Shown: positions 28,159 through 37,083, counted from the stretch's first letter. The stretch is DNA of 64,000 bases from Idiomarina tyrosinivorans (GCF_003987475.1 NZ_PIQH01000003.1:124001-188000); one strand, 5' to 3'. Made by a program: numbers and translations. Notes: generated from the letters alone by a model not told the origin.

Positions 28159-29901
28159 TTAGGAATTCAGTAATGGCTCAACGACAAAGGAGAATTGGTA
28201 GGTGAGACCTTTGCCCGGTTCGCTGCTGGCATCGATTTCGCCGTGGAGCGTTTGTACCACCAAGTTGCGCACAATATGGGTGCCGAGGCCGCTGCCACCT
28301 TGATGGCGTTTGGTGGTAAAGAATGGGTCAAACAAGCGGTTTAACTGCTCTTCACTCAGGCCTTTACCATTATCACTGTATCGGAACCGCAGTTGCTCGC
28401 CGTCTAATTCGGCTGAGATTTCAATGATGCCGCCTTCACGTTGGCCATCGAAACCGTGTAATAGTGAGTTCATAATGAGGTTGGTAAAAATCTGTGAAAT
28501 CGCGCCCGCCGGACAGCGAATATCAATATCTTCGGCGCAGGACAAGCTAATTTCGTGCGAGGTCTTTTTCAAGTGCGGTTGCAGCGATTGAATAACCTCT
28601 TGCAGATAGGTACGGAGGTTAATATCACGGATTGCATCGGAGGTTTGGTCAACCGCAACCTGTTTGAAACTGCTGATTAATTCAGACGCCCGTTGCAAGT
28701 TATTGTCGAGCAGCGACAAGCTATCGCGGCTTTCTTCTATGAACTTGGTTAATTGCGCTTGGGTGAGTGACTTATCGCCTAACGCCAACTCTAGGCTATC
28801 CACTTTTTCCCGCAAATAAGAAGACGCCGTAACACTAATACCGATGGGGGTGTTCACGTCGTGTGTAATACCGGCCACTAGACCGCCCAGCGAGGCCATC
28901 TTTTCCGATTCCACCAGTTGGTCTTGCGCTTCGCGTAGGGTTTTAAGTGACGACTCCAAGCGCTGGTTCGACTGACGCAAGGTGTTTTCCATGGCACGCC
29001 GTTGGCTGACTTCGCGCTCCAGCTTTTCTTGGCGCATTTCTAATTCATTTTTACGCTGCTCTAAGTCCAACATCACCTGACTTAAGCGCGAGGTTTTGCG
29101 CGCAACCTCCTGCTCCAAAATGGCATTTTGTTCGTCCAACTGCCGATTCGCCATCTCTAGCTTTTGTTGTGACCGCTGTAAGTCCTGCTGATAGTCTTCG
29201 ATGTTATCGATAAGTTGGTTGTAGGCCTGCTCAATTAATACAAATTCATTATCGTGTTGGTCGTGCAAACGGATGCGAGAGCTGTCGAGGTTATCCAAGC
29301 GGAAGCTACGAATTTGGTCGGTAAGCTCGCGCATTGGTCGGTTCAGCATGCGGTTAAAGGCTAAGGTAAAGAGCAACAGCAAAAAGGTGCTCTTGACGAT
29401 GGCATTACCAATAATAAAAGCGAGGCTTATTTTAATCCGATCAATTGCAATATCACGGGTGGAAAATAGGGTCACGTCACCGACCTTTGTCGAGTGACCA
29501 GAAAACTCAAAAACTAACGTAGAGAAATAGCCGAAAACGCCACTTCGTTCAGGCAGCATCATGCCCTCTGAGGGCTTTTTGGGCAACGAGTCGATAGCCA
29601 TGGTTTCACCCATTTGAATAAGGATATTGCCGGCATCGTCGCGAATCAGTACGCCAGCAATAGCAGGGATACCAATCAAGCCTTCGGCAATGGCTTCTAT
29701 TTGCGGATTGTTAAATTCCCATAAAGAACGAGTAAGTGAACCATTAAAGGTGTGTTGCTGGTTTTTTAACTCCGCCAGCAGGGTATTTTTGGTGTCGAAA
29801 TATTCGCCGCCAATTTGTACACAGGTGACTAAGAAGGTCAGAATAAAGTACACCGATAGCACACGGGTCAAAAGCGATCGTGAAATGCTTCTTATGGCCA
29901 T
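28159..29901 (-). CDS. membrane sensor histidine kinase
   Basis: A 580-residue kinase. Two membrane spans (about 10-30 and 158-182) enclose a periplasmic sensor domain, followed by a HAMP-like segment, a long coiled coil (about 225-330) and an atypical phosphoacceptor motif with His347 in THDVNTPIG. The ATPase domain shows a G2-box GGSGLGTHIV near the C-terminus. No receiver domain is fused and no response regulator gene is adjacent, so it is an orphan kinase. The HDVNTP variant of the H-box is found in hybrid and chemotaxis-related kinases of marine gammaproteobacteria (from memory). Its upstream region is shared with the Pho-controlled TonB operon. Confidence 0.85.
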   Translation of the reverse strand: MAIRSISRSLLTRVLSVYFILTFLVTCVQIGGEYFDTKNTLLAELKNQQHTFNGSLTRSLWEFNNPQIEAIAEGLIGIPAIAGVLIRDDAGNILIQMGETMAIDSLPKKPSEGMMLPERSGVFGYFSTLVFEFSGHSTKVGDVTLFSTRDIAIDRIKISLAFIIGNAIVKSTFLLLLFTLAFNRMLNRPMRELTDQIRSFRLDNLDSSRIRLHDQHDNEFVLIEQAYNQLIDNIEDYQQDLQRSQQKLEMANRQLDEQNAILEQEVARKTSRLSQVMLDLEQRKNELEMRQEKLEREVSQRRAMENTLRQSNQRLESSLKTLREAQDQLVESEKMASLGGLVAGITHDVNTPIGISVTASSYLREKVDSLELALGDKSLTQAQLTKFIEESRDSLSLLDNNLQRASELISSFKQVAVDQTSDAIRDINLRTYLQEVIQSLQPHLKKTSHEISLSCAEDIDIRCPAGAISQIFTNLIMNSLLHGFDGQREGGIIEISAELDGEQLRFRYSDNGKGLSEEQLNRLFDPFFTTKRHQGGSGLGTHIVRNLVVQTLHGEIDASSEPGKGLTYQFSFVVEPLLNS

Positions 29902-30038
29902 AAGCAGTGTGCATCCATGGTTGCTGTGAACAAATGTTATGTCCTTAAACTAATACAGCTTAATAACTAACGCAATCTCTTATCAGGGTCATAGTTTTGC
30001 CATAAAACTGCCACAACCGTTACATAAATGACACATAA

Positions 30039-30072
30039 CTGTCATTCCGTTGTCATCAAACTTTCCTAAAGT
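30039..30072 (+). promoter_or_regulatory. PhoB box and -10 before the TonB2 operon
   Basis: CTGTCAT (30039-30045), 4 bp, TTGTCAT (30050-30056) match the PHO box consensus. After exactly 10 bp comes TAAAGT (30067-30072) as -10. Further weaker 11-bp-phased repeats lie upstream from about 30008. Confidence 0.75.
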
Positions 30073-30133
30073 GCCTGCTGAATTCAATGCGCGTCGGCAA
30101 TACCGCTGACGACCCAACAGTAGGATTACTATC

Positions 30134-30907
30134 ATGAGGCTGTTAGCAACGGGAAGTGCGGTCGCGTTAGCGGCCATGATGGCGCTGCCATCTTACGCAC
30201 AAGACTCGACTTTGCAACCGGTGGTGAAGGCCGCTACGAAAATCAATGAATCGGCGCAGCAATCACAACAAAAAATTGATGCGATTGCCGACAAACTGCA
30301 AGACCGATTGCAGCAATACAAGCGCATCCTAAAGCAGATCGACGGCTTATAAGTTTATACCGCGCAGTTGCAGCGCCAAATTGATAACCAGAATAAAGAA
30401 GCTGCCGATTTAACCGCATCCTTTGATGAAGTGAGCGTTGTAGAACGCCAAATCACGCCGTTGATGTTGCGCATGATTGATTCACTAAAAACCTTCGTTG
30501 GCTTAGATGTTCCCTTCCTACAAGAGGAGCGGCAGAAGCGCCTAGCGGAATTAGAAGCTCTCATGGATCGCGCGGATGTCGACGTCTCGGAGAAATTTCG
30601 CCGTGTGCTTGAAGTCTACCAAATTGAAGCCGACTACGGCCGCAACATCGAAGCTTACAACGGTACGTTAACAGTTGACGGAAAGCCGCAAGAAGTAGAG
30701 TTCCTGCGTATTGGCCGTTTAGCACTGATTTACAAAACCCGCGACGGCGAACAACTCGGTATTTGGCGGAATGAAACCAAGCAATGGCAGAGCTTAGACA
30801 ATAGCTATTTACCGCAGGTACAAGGCGCATTGCGGATTGCCAAGAAACAGAAGGCGCCGGACATGCTAATGCTGCCGGTTCCAGTGAACACTGCAGCCGC
30901 GCAATAA
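30134..30907 (+). pseudogene. DUF3450 family TonB-system periplasmic protein, interrupted by a TAA
   Basis: A signal peptide (cleavage after SYA near residue 22) leads into a Q-rich coiled coil, then at 30350-30352 an in-frame TAA. The same frame continues without further stops to 30907, giving the remaining two thirds of a DUF3450 protein of about 257 residues, the usual family length. At this position relatives have Lys or Arg after a Gly-Leu pair (from memory), so a single AAA to TAA change is the simplest origin. A TTG at 30368 could restart translation, but the product would lack a signal peptide. DUF3450 proteins head TonB2-type operons with TtpC. It may be a dead gene, or may be rescued by readthrough. 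Confidence 0.75.
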
Positions 30908-30919
30908 GGAGTGATGACA

Positions 30920-31417
30920 ATGTTGCATAATGTTAAACGTTGGACAGCGGTTGGGGCTGCGGTATTAACACTGACTAGCATGACCGCATCAGCGAGAGCG
31001 CCGCAAGATCCGGTGAATTTAGACCAATTGTTGAAACAGCTGCAACAAGTGGCAAACGATGCCTCGAGTAACTTTCAAAATTCAGTGATTTCGGCGCAAT
31101 TCCCCGGTCGTTCTGATGAAATGGCCGAGCTGGCTAAGAAAATGGGATCGACTTCAACGCTCCCATCTATCGAAAACATCGAACAGGTCTGGTTTGGTTT
31201 GCAGCGGGAAATGACCGAGTCGGGCAAAGTCGCGCATTTTACCACCGAAGTGACCCAGGCCGATGGTGATAAAGTTCAGCAGGACGTTGTGCGAGTGGGG
31301 AGCTTTAACTTAGTTTCTGACGGCAAATACCTAGAGTATTTACCCACCACTCATGCCGTTGCTGAATTGATTCGACAGCCGGCTGACCGGTACCTCAGTA
31401 GTGCTGAAGAAATTTAG
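30920..31417 (+). pseudogene. ttpC: N-terminal half of TtpC (periplasmic part), ends at in-frame TAG
   Basis: The likely start is ATG 30920, 8 bp after AAGGAG; ATG 30914 and GTG 30911 are also in frame. A signal peptide (to about ASA near residue 24) is followed by the SAQFPGR and LPSIENIEQVWFGLQREMTESGKV segments of TtpC. A TAG at 31415-31417 stops it; the same frame goes on as the ExbB-like half. Compared with TtpC relatives as I remember them, about 75 residues of coiled coil between DQLLKQ and QQVANDASS are missing, so there may also be an in-frame deletion. TtpC is needed with ExbB2-ExbD2-TonB2 in vibrios. Confidence 0.7.
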
Positions 31418-31432
31418 AACCAGAAAGAGGGT

Positions 31433-32062
31433 GTGGTTGAGTTTGGATTAGACCCTACTGGCGGCTCGATTCTTAACCTATTAGTTCAAGCGCCAAACCT
31501 TAGCGAGCGCGTTGAGCAAGGCGGTACCGTCGGCTATATCATCCTCGGTTTAGGTGTGATTGGTTTGCTGTTCGCACTCGAGCGCTTTATCTCGCTAATG
31601 TTGATTGGCAACAAGGTCGGTCGTCAGCTTAAGCGTGATGACGCCAGTGAGGACAACCCGTTAGGCCGCGTCATGCAGGTAAAAGATCGCAACCCTGATG
31701 CGGACACTGAAACCCTAGAGTTGAAACTTAGCGAAGCCATTCTGCGAGAAATTCCGAAAATCACGCGTAACCTAACTTTCATTAAGATTATTTCAGTGGT
31801 GGCACCGTTGCTCGGTCTGCTAGGTACGGTTACCGGTATGATCAATACCTTCCAAGCCATCACCTTGTTTGGTACCGGTGACCCGAAATTGATGGCTGGC
31901 GGCATTTCGCAGGCGTTGGTGACTACCGTGTTAGGCCTTGTGGTAGCGATTCCAATGACCTTGTTGTTCGCTACCTTAAACACACGTAGCCGCAATGTGA
32001 TTCACATTCTGCAGGAACAAGCTTCAGGGATTATTGCGGAACGTTCAGAGCGGAGTGCGTAA
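31433..32062 (+). CDS. ttpC: C-terminal half of TtpC: MotA/TolQ/ExbB proton channel domain
   Basis: A 209-residue ExbB-like protein with three membrane spans (about 31-53, 115-140 and 162-185) and the conserved APLLGLLGTVTGMI block. It is in the same frame as the preceding TtpC fragment and separated from it by a TAG and five codons, so it is the channel half of a split TtpC. The first possible start is GTG 31433; purine-rich AAAGAGG lies just before it but with only 2-3 bp spacing. Because the break falls between the periplasmic and membrane domains, both halves might work as separate chains. Otherwise this is a decayed gene. Confidence 0.75.
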   Translation: MVEFGLDPTGGSILNLLVQAPNLSERVEQGGTVGYIILGLGVIGLLFALERFISLMLIGNKVGRQLKRDDASEDNPLGRVMQVKDRNPDADTETLELKLSEAILREIPKITRNLTFIKIISVVAPLLGLLGTVTGMINTFQAITLFGTGDPKLMAGGISQALVTTVLGLVVAIPMTLLFATLNTRSRNVIHILQEQASGIIAERSERSA

Positions 32063-32064
32063 CC

Positions 32065-32595
32065 GTGTTATTTCTCATCGAGTTTGGCAATGCCATTCGG
32101 GACTTTATCGAGGCGGGTGGCCAAGTGCTGCTCGTCATCGGCATCCTTATTTTCATCATTTGGCTGATGATACTCGAGCGGATTTTTTATTACCTTCATG
32201 GTCATCGCCAATGTAAGAAGGCTGCGCTTAAGATGTGGCACCAGAGCGAAGACAAGTCATCTTGGAATGCCGAACAAATTCGGCAAGCGATGATTTCTCG
32301 CGTGAACATGGCACTGTCCAATAATCTGCCGATCATTCAAGTACTGGTGACGTTATGCCCACTATTGGGTTTGATGGGCACGGTGACCGGGATGATCGAA
32401 GTGTTTGATGTGATGTCGATTACCGGCACTGGCAGTGCCCGATTGATGGCGTCAGGGGTGTCAACAGCGACCATCCCAACGATGGCGGGGATGGTCGGCG
32501 CACTGTCTGGGGTATTCGCCTCAACTTGGCTGAAGCGAATTTCACGCCGCGAACGGTTGAAGTTAGAAGACCGCATTCTACTTGAGCGCCATTAA
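32065..32595 (+). CDS. exbB: ExbB-type biopolymer transporter (ExbB2)
   Basis: A 176-residue MotA/TolQ/ExbB family protein with three membrane spans (about 15-38, 90-115 and 131-155) and the LCPLLGLMGTVTGMIEVFD block. With ExbD it makes the proton channel that energises TonB. The start is GTG 32065, 2 bp after the preceding stop, and exbD follows after 17 bp. The second ExbB-like protein of the operon; the short ExbB2 plus long TtpC pair is typical of TonB2 systems. Confidence 0.88.
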   Translation: MLFLIEFGNAIRDFIEAGGQVLLVIGILIFIIWLMILERIFYYLHGHRQCKKAALKMWHQSEDKSSWNAEQIRQAMISRVNMALSNNLPIIQVLVTLCPLLGLMGTVTGMIEVFDVMSITGTGSARLMASGVSTATIPTMAGMVGALSGVFASTWLKRISRRERLKLEDRILLERH

Positions 32596-32612
32596 GTTTC
32601 GCGGATTCAAAC

Positions 32613-33020
32613 ATGAAACAACATTTTGCCAATTTAATTGAAGAAGAAGAGACTGCGATCGATATGACGCCGATGTTGGATGTGGTGTTCATTATGCTGA
32701 TCTTCTTTATTGTCACCGCCTCATTCGTAAAAGAGTCAGGGATCGACGTAAACCGTCCTGATGCGGCGACAGCGGTGCAAAAAGACCGCGCCAATATATT
32801 GGTCGCAATCAGTTCAGAAAACGAGGTTTGGATAAACAAGCGTGAAATAGATATCCGCGCGGTACAAGCGAATATCGAACGCCTGTATGCAGAAAACCCC
32901 CAAGGATCCGTAGTGATTCAAGCGGACAAGCTTTCTAACACTGAAACCCTGATAAAAGTTATGGATGCTGCCCGTTCTGCGGGTGTTTACGACGTTTCAG
33001 TGGCGACCCAAGAAGAGTGA
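32613..33020 (+). CDS. exbD: ExbD-type biopolymer transporter (ExbD2)
   Basis: A 135-residue protein with one membrane span (about 22-44) that carries the essential Asp in the AIDMTPMLDVVFIMLIFF block (Asp25 is the channel residue of the family). A periplasmic domain of about 85 residues follows. It sits between exbB2 and tonB. Its stop overlaps the tonB start (GTGA). Confidence 0.9.
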   Translation: MKQHFANLIEEEETAIDMTPMLDVVFIMLIFFIVTASFVKESGIDVNRPDAATAVQKDRANILVAISSENEVWINKREIDIRAVQANIERLYAENPQGSVVIQADKLSNTETLIKVMDAARSAGVYDVSVATQEE

Positions 33021-33631
33021 CTGTGATGCGATTTTTCTATGCACTGTTAGCTGCGGCGGCAATGACCATTGGCTTGTACTATTTAATGCAGTCCCTGATC
33101 ACCGGGGGCGAGGGGGCATTTTCTGAACCTCCACGCGGTAGTGTGCTGGATTTCGTGCGGGTGAAGCAGCAGGAACAGGTTCAACAGAAAGAGCGTAAAC
33201 CTGAGCGACCGCCAGAGCCAAAAGAGCCACCGCCAGAAATGCCGCAACCGCAAATGAGTGAAAGTGTCGACGATAGTGCGTCTGCGGCGATGGACTTTAG
33301 TGCCGATATCAGTTCTGCCGCCGACTTAGGTAATGGCTTGTCGTTGCAGTCGAGCGACGGTGAATACTTACCCATTGTAAAGGTACAAGCGATGTATCCA
33401 CGGCGTGCGCTTCAGCGCGGTATCGAAGGCTACGTGTTGGTCGAATTTACGGTAACTCCGCAAGGGTCTGTCACTAATCCGCATGTGGTAAAAGCAGAAC
33501 CTGAGGGCATTTTTGAACAAGCGGCGATGGATGCCGTGTTGAAATTCAAATACAAGCCACGGGTAGTGAATGGCGAGCCAGTGGCGGTTGAGGGCGTGCA
33601 AAACCGCATTACCTTTGAGATGAGTGGTTAA
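33017..33631 (+). CDS. tonB: energy transducer TonB (TonB2 type)
   Basis: A 204-residue protein with an N-terminal membrane anchor (about residues 5-24), a short Pro-Glu-Lys-rich spacer (about 58-78) and a C-terminal TonB domain containing MYPRRALQRGIEGYVLVEF near residues 124-142. The short spacer and small size are typical of TonB2 proteins. The start may be GTG 33017, overlapping the exbD stop, or ATG 33026. It transmits energy from the ExbB-ExbD motor to outer-membrane receptors; no TonB-dependent receptor gene lies in this window. Confidence 0.9.
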   Translation: MTVMRFFYALLAAAAMTIGLYYLMQSLITGGEGAFSEPPRGSVLDFVRVKQQEQVQQKERKPERPPEPKEPPPEMPQPQMSESVDDSASAAMDFSADISSAADLGNGLSLQSSDGEYLPIVKVQAMYPRRALQRGIEGYVLVEFTVTPQGSVTNPHVVKAEPEGIFEQAAMDAVLKFKYKPRVVNGEPVAVEGVQNRITFEMSG

Positions 33632-34908
33632 TGACTATGAACAATGCAACACTACTACGTCGCTGCTCAATGGCGATTGGATTGACGCTTGCAATATGGA
33701 CAGAGACCAGTTTGGCGCAACAAACGGAACGTGTCCCTGCATTGCGTGAACGGGTATACAGCCAGTTAGCGCGGGCACAAGAGACTGCGGATTCTGGAAA
33801 GCCCAACGAGGGTTTAGCGATACTGGCTGAGGTTGAAAGTAAAGCCGACAGCATGAACAGTTACGAGCGCGCGATGCTGTGGAATTTTTATGGCTTTATG
33901 TACTACGAACAAGACCAAGTGGATAAAGCCATTGGCTACTTTGACAAGGTGATTAACGAACAGCCGATTCCTGCATCGCTAAAAATGAGTACGTTGTTTA
34001 GCTTGGCCCAGCTAACCTTAGCACAAGGCGAGTTCAAGCAAACACTCGATTATTTAGCGCGCTGGAAGCAGCTTGCCGACCCAAGCCAATATAGTAAAGC
34101 CTACATTTTACAGGCGCAGGCGCTGTATCAGAGTGAGCGCTACCAAGAGGCGTTGCCATTGGTGCAAAAGGCCATTGACGATGCCCTAACCAATGGCAAA
34201 ACCCCGGATGAAAACTGGCTGATTTTGGCTCGAGCATTGCACTATGAGTTAAAGCAACCAGAGCAAATTGTGGACGTATTGAAGCAGTTAATTCGTTGGT
34301 ATAACAAACCGGATTATTGGGTTCAATTAGCGGGTATGTATGGTCAACTAGAGCAAGACGAAAAACAGCTAGCTGTGCTTGAAGCCGCTTACCAGCAAGG
34401 TTACCTGACCACCGGTGAGCAGCTACGGAACTTGGTGCAGGTGTACTACTTTAATGAACTTCCTTACAAAGCAGGGCAGGTGTTAACCGAAGCTATGCAA
34501 CAAGGAAAAGTCGATACGGATTTGAAAACCCTTAAACAATTAGCGCAAAACTGGATTCTCGCCAAAGAATACGAAAAAGCGGTGGAGACCTTAAAGCAAG
34601 CGAATGCTGTAGCAGAAGATGGCGAAGTTGCAGCGCAACTTGCGCAAGTATTGTTGAACCAAGATCACAATACGGATGCACTAGAAGCTGCCGAGCAAGC
34701 GCTCGCGAAAGGCGGCTTAGCCAATCCTGGCATGATGTATTTAGCCAAAGGCATGGCATTGCTGAACTTGGAACGTTACCAAGAGTCGATTGCGGCATTT
34801 AGCAAAGCGCAACAGTTCCAGCAGACCCAAGCCAATGCGCAACAATGGTTGCAGTATGCAAAAAGCCAACACCACCAACAACAAGCATTGGCGGCGGGTT
34901 CGTCATGA
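33631..34908 (+). CDS. TPR repeat protein of the TonB2 operon
   Basis: A 425-residue exported protein with a signal peptide (cleavage near SLAQ, residue 30) and at least seven tetratricopeptide repeats spread over about 45-420, rich in Ala, Gln and Leu. The ATG overlaps the tonB stop (TAATG). A periplasmic TPR protein is a standard last gene of the DUF3450-TtpC-ExbB-ExbD-TonB2 cluster and presumably scaffolds the complex; that role is inferred from position. No terminator is evident after it, so some transcription may continue into the porin gene. Confidence 0.85.
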   Translation: MTMNNATLLRRCSMAIGLTLAIWTETSLAQQTERVPALRERVYSQLARAQETADSGKPNEGLAILAEVESKADSMNSYERAMLWNFYGFMYYEQDQVDKAIGYFDKVINEQPIPASLKMSTLFSLAQLTLAQGEFKQTLDYLARWKQLADPSQYSKAYILQAQALYQSERYQEALPLVQKAIDDALTNGKTPDENWLILARALHYELKQPEQIVDVLKQLIRWYNKPDYWVQLAGMYGQLEQDEKQLAVLEAAYQQGYLTTGEQLRNLVQVYYFNELPYKAGQVLTEAMQQGKVDTDLKTLKQLAQNWILAKEYEKAVETLKQANAVAEDGEVAAQLAQVLLNQDHNTDALEAAEQALAKGGLANPGMMYLAKGMALLNLERYQESIAAFSKAQQFQQTQANAQQWLQYAKSQHHQQQALAAGSS

Positions 34909-34971
34909 TTTCGCAATAAAAAAGATACATTAGTGTCGTAAAACCGCCAAAAAATTCAGCAAAATGCCATA

Positions 34972-35005
34972 AAGTCATAAAACTGTCATAAACTGTCTCT
35001 ATGAT
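34972..35005 (+). promoter_or_regulatory. PhoB box and -10 before the porin gene
   Basis: AAGTCAT (34972-34978), 4 bp, CTGTCAT (34983-34989), then exactly 10 bp to TATGAT (35000-35005). A further partial repeat (CTGTCTC) follows at 34993. Confidence 0.75.
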
Positions 35006-35080
35006 GTCGCCCCGTTGAGAGTGCAACGGGGAGCCGTTGCTGTCATTTGTCGTGCAAACGATATAAAACAGATGGGGTTT

Positions 35081-36046
35081 ATGATGAAAACTTGGAACGT
35101 TTTACCAACAGTCTCGGCAGTTGCGCTATTAACGACTGCTCTACCATTGGCAGCGAACGCGGCCGATGGTGACAAAGATTTATTAACGGTTTACGGAAAA
35201 GCCAACGTTTCATTACAACGTAATGATGAAGGTGGCAAAACCACCAATGAACTTGAAAGCAATGCTTCGCGTTTTGGTGTGAAAGGTAAGCAAGCTTTAG
35301 AAAGTGGCTTGACCGCATTCTATAAATTTGAATGGGATGTTGACCTAACCGATAACGCTAAAGGTGACAACATCAAATCACGTAACCAATATGTTGGTTT
35401 GGCAGGTGACTTTGGTGAAGTGATGGTTGGTCGTCGCGATACCGTGCTAAAAAGTTCGCAGGGCAACACTGACGTATTCAGTGACTACGACGGTGATATT
35501 AAAGCCTTGTTTGAAGGCGAAAACCGTTTAAGTAACTCAGTGACCTATTTCTCGCCAAGCTTCTCGAACTTCAAAGTGGGCGTTTCTTACATCCTTTCTG
35601 AAGATGAGAACGTTGACGATGGCGTTTCTGCGAGTTTGATGTACGGCGATGAGGACTTAAAAGCAACGCCTTACTATTTCGCGATTGCTGCAGACCAAGA
35701 CGTTGATGGCTGGGACGTGATTCGTGGTACAGCTTCAACCGCGTTTAACAAAACCCAAGTCAGCTTGATGTTGCAAACGCAAGAGAGTTCGATGGATTCC
35801 AGTATCCAGGGTGACGGTTATATGCTCAGCGTGGCACATCCGTTCGGTGCATTAAAACTCAAAGCGCAATTCCAGAGCATGGACTACGACGGCTTTGATA
35901 CCGCCCGTTCTTACAGTGTTGGAGCGGACTACAAATTGGCAAAAAGCACCAAGGTTTATACCTGGGTAACACATCGCACACTTGCGACTGCTGAGCCAAA
36001 CGAAGACTATATTGCCTTGGGTATTGAACACAAATTCTCTTGGTAA
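35081..36046 (+). CDS. outer-membrane porin (OmpC/PhoE-like), Pho-controlled
   Basis: From the paired ATGs at 35081/35084 this is a porin of about 321 residues with a Sec signal peptide (cleavage after NAA near residue 26), and an alternating beta-strand pattern ending in a C-terminal aromatic residue (HKFSW), the usual outer-membrane insertion signal. It resembles gram-negative general porins (Porin_4/OmpC type) and not the OprP/OprO family. An in-frame GTG start at 35015 lies upstream of the promoter region and is not credible. The strong PhoB box suggests it helps phosphate or phosphate esters cross the outer membrane, like PhoE. Confidence 0.85.
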   Translation: MMKTWNVLPTVSAVALLTTALPLAANAADGDKDLLTVYGKANVSLQRNDEGGKTTNELESNASRFGVKGKQALESGLTAFYKFEWDVDLTDNAKGDNIKSRNQYVGLAGDFGEVMVGRRDTVLKSSQGNTDVFSDYDGDIKALFEGENRLSNSVTYFSPSFSNFKVGVSYILSEDENVDDGVSASLMYGDEDLKATPYYFAIAADQDVDGWDVIRGTASTAFNKTQVSLMLQTQESSMDSSIQGDGYMLSVAHPFGALKLKAQFQSMDYDGFDTARSYSVGADYKLAKSTKVYTWVTHRTLATAEPNEDYIALGIEHKFSW

Positions 36047-36079
36047 GTGATTGTTAAGCATGACAGCATAACGACGTAT

Positions 36080-36107
36080 CTAGCCCGAGGCATGTTCCTC
36101 GGGTTAG
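36080..36107 (+). terminator. hairpin after the porin gene
   Basis: An 11-bp stem (one G-T pair) with a CATGTT loop lies 33 bp after the porin stop. There is no proper T-tract, so termination strength is uncertain. Confidence 0.5.
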
Positions 36108-36140
36108 AATGTTAATCATCCTCCACAAGCCGCTGTCATC

Positions 36141-37049
36141 ATGGAAAACTTCATTCTTATTGGTGCTTACCTGATTATCGGTAAGTTACTGCAGAAAGTC
36201 CGCAAGTTCCCAGAAAATACCGGCGAAGTATTAAACCTTTATGTGATTTATATCGCACTTCCCGCGCTGGTTTTAGAAAAAGTTCCGAGCTTAGTCTTTT
36301 CCTCAGAATTATTGGTTCCGGCAATTTTGCCATGGCTACTGTTGCTGGCGACTGTTGCCGTGATTTTGTTATTGGCCAAAGCCTTAGGCTGGAACCGTGG
36401 CACTGTTGGCGCATTATTAATTTGTGTGCCGTTAGGCAACACGTCGTTTATTGGATTACCGATGATCGATGCGTTTTATGGTGCAAAAGGTATTCCCTAT
36501 GGGGTGCTGTATGACCAAGTCGGTTCTTTTTTGGCGCTGGCCATATATGCCACCATTATTGCGGCGGCTTATAGCGACCAACAGCAGCGACCTAGTGCCG
36601 CGCAAATAACCAAGCGTATCGTCATTTTCCCGCCTTTTATCGCCTTAGTGGCAGCATTGATTTTGCGTGATTGGCAGTACCCAGGTCCCATGCAAACCTT
36701 GGTGAATACTTTGGCGTCAACATTGGTTCCTGTGATCATGGTGGCGGTCGGCTTTCAATTGAAGTTCCGTTTGCCGAAAGAGCATCGCGGGCCTTTGGCG
36801 ATGGGGTTGGTATTAAAACTGGTGTTTATGCCGCTGCTGGCTTTGGCGTTGGTTTATCCGTTTGGCATTGAGGGATTAGCAACGCAGGTGAGCCTCTTAG
36901 AAGCTGCCATGCCGTCGATGATTTCGGCCGGTGCGATTGCCATTATGGCGGGCTTGGCTCCCACTTTAGCGGCAGCATTAATTGGTTACGGCATTATCTT
37001 TTGTTTTATTAGCTTGCCGTTATTTTACGCGCTCATTCAGTGGCTGTAG
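36141..37049 (+). CDS. AEC (auxin efflux carrier) family transporter
   Basis: A 302-residue membrane protein with about ten spans arranged as two five-helix halves, matching the AEC family that includes malonate and malate carriers and E. coli YfdV. No soluble domain. The substrate cannot be inferred. It sits between the porin and phoB without a PHO box of its own, so its relation to phosphate is only positional. The 101 bp before phoB contain the phoB promoter. Confidence 0.8.
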   Translation: MENFILIGAYLIIGKLLQKVRKFPENTGEVLNLYVIYIALPALVLEKVPSLVFSSELLVPAILPWLLLLATVAVILLLAKALGWNRGTVGALLICVPLGNTSFIGLPMIDAFYGAKGIPYGVLYDQVGSFLALAIYATIIAAAYSDQQQRPSAAQITKRIVIFPPFIALVAALILRDWQYPGPMQTLVNTLASTLVPVIMVAVGFQLKFRLPKEHRGPLAMGLVLKLVFMPLLALALVYPFGIEGLATQVSLLEAAMPSMISAGAIAIMAGLAPTLAAALIGYGIIFCFISLPLFYALIQWL

Positions 37050-37083
37050 AAAAAGTTCACGTTTTTTTAACGATTTGTTGGAT

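Noticed and set aside
30368-30907. separate gene starting at TTG 30368
   Set aside because: It is in the same frame as the preceding DUF3450 start and continues its domain, so it is the second part of an interrupted gene.
35015-35080. upstream start for the porin gene
   Set aside because: It would place 22 extra residues before a normal signal peptide and overlaps the PhoB-controlled promoter.
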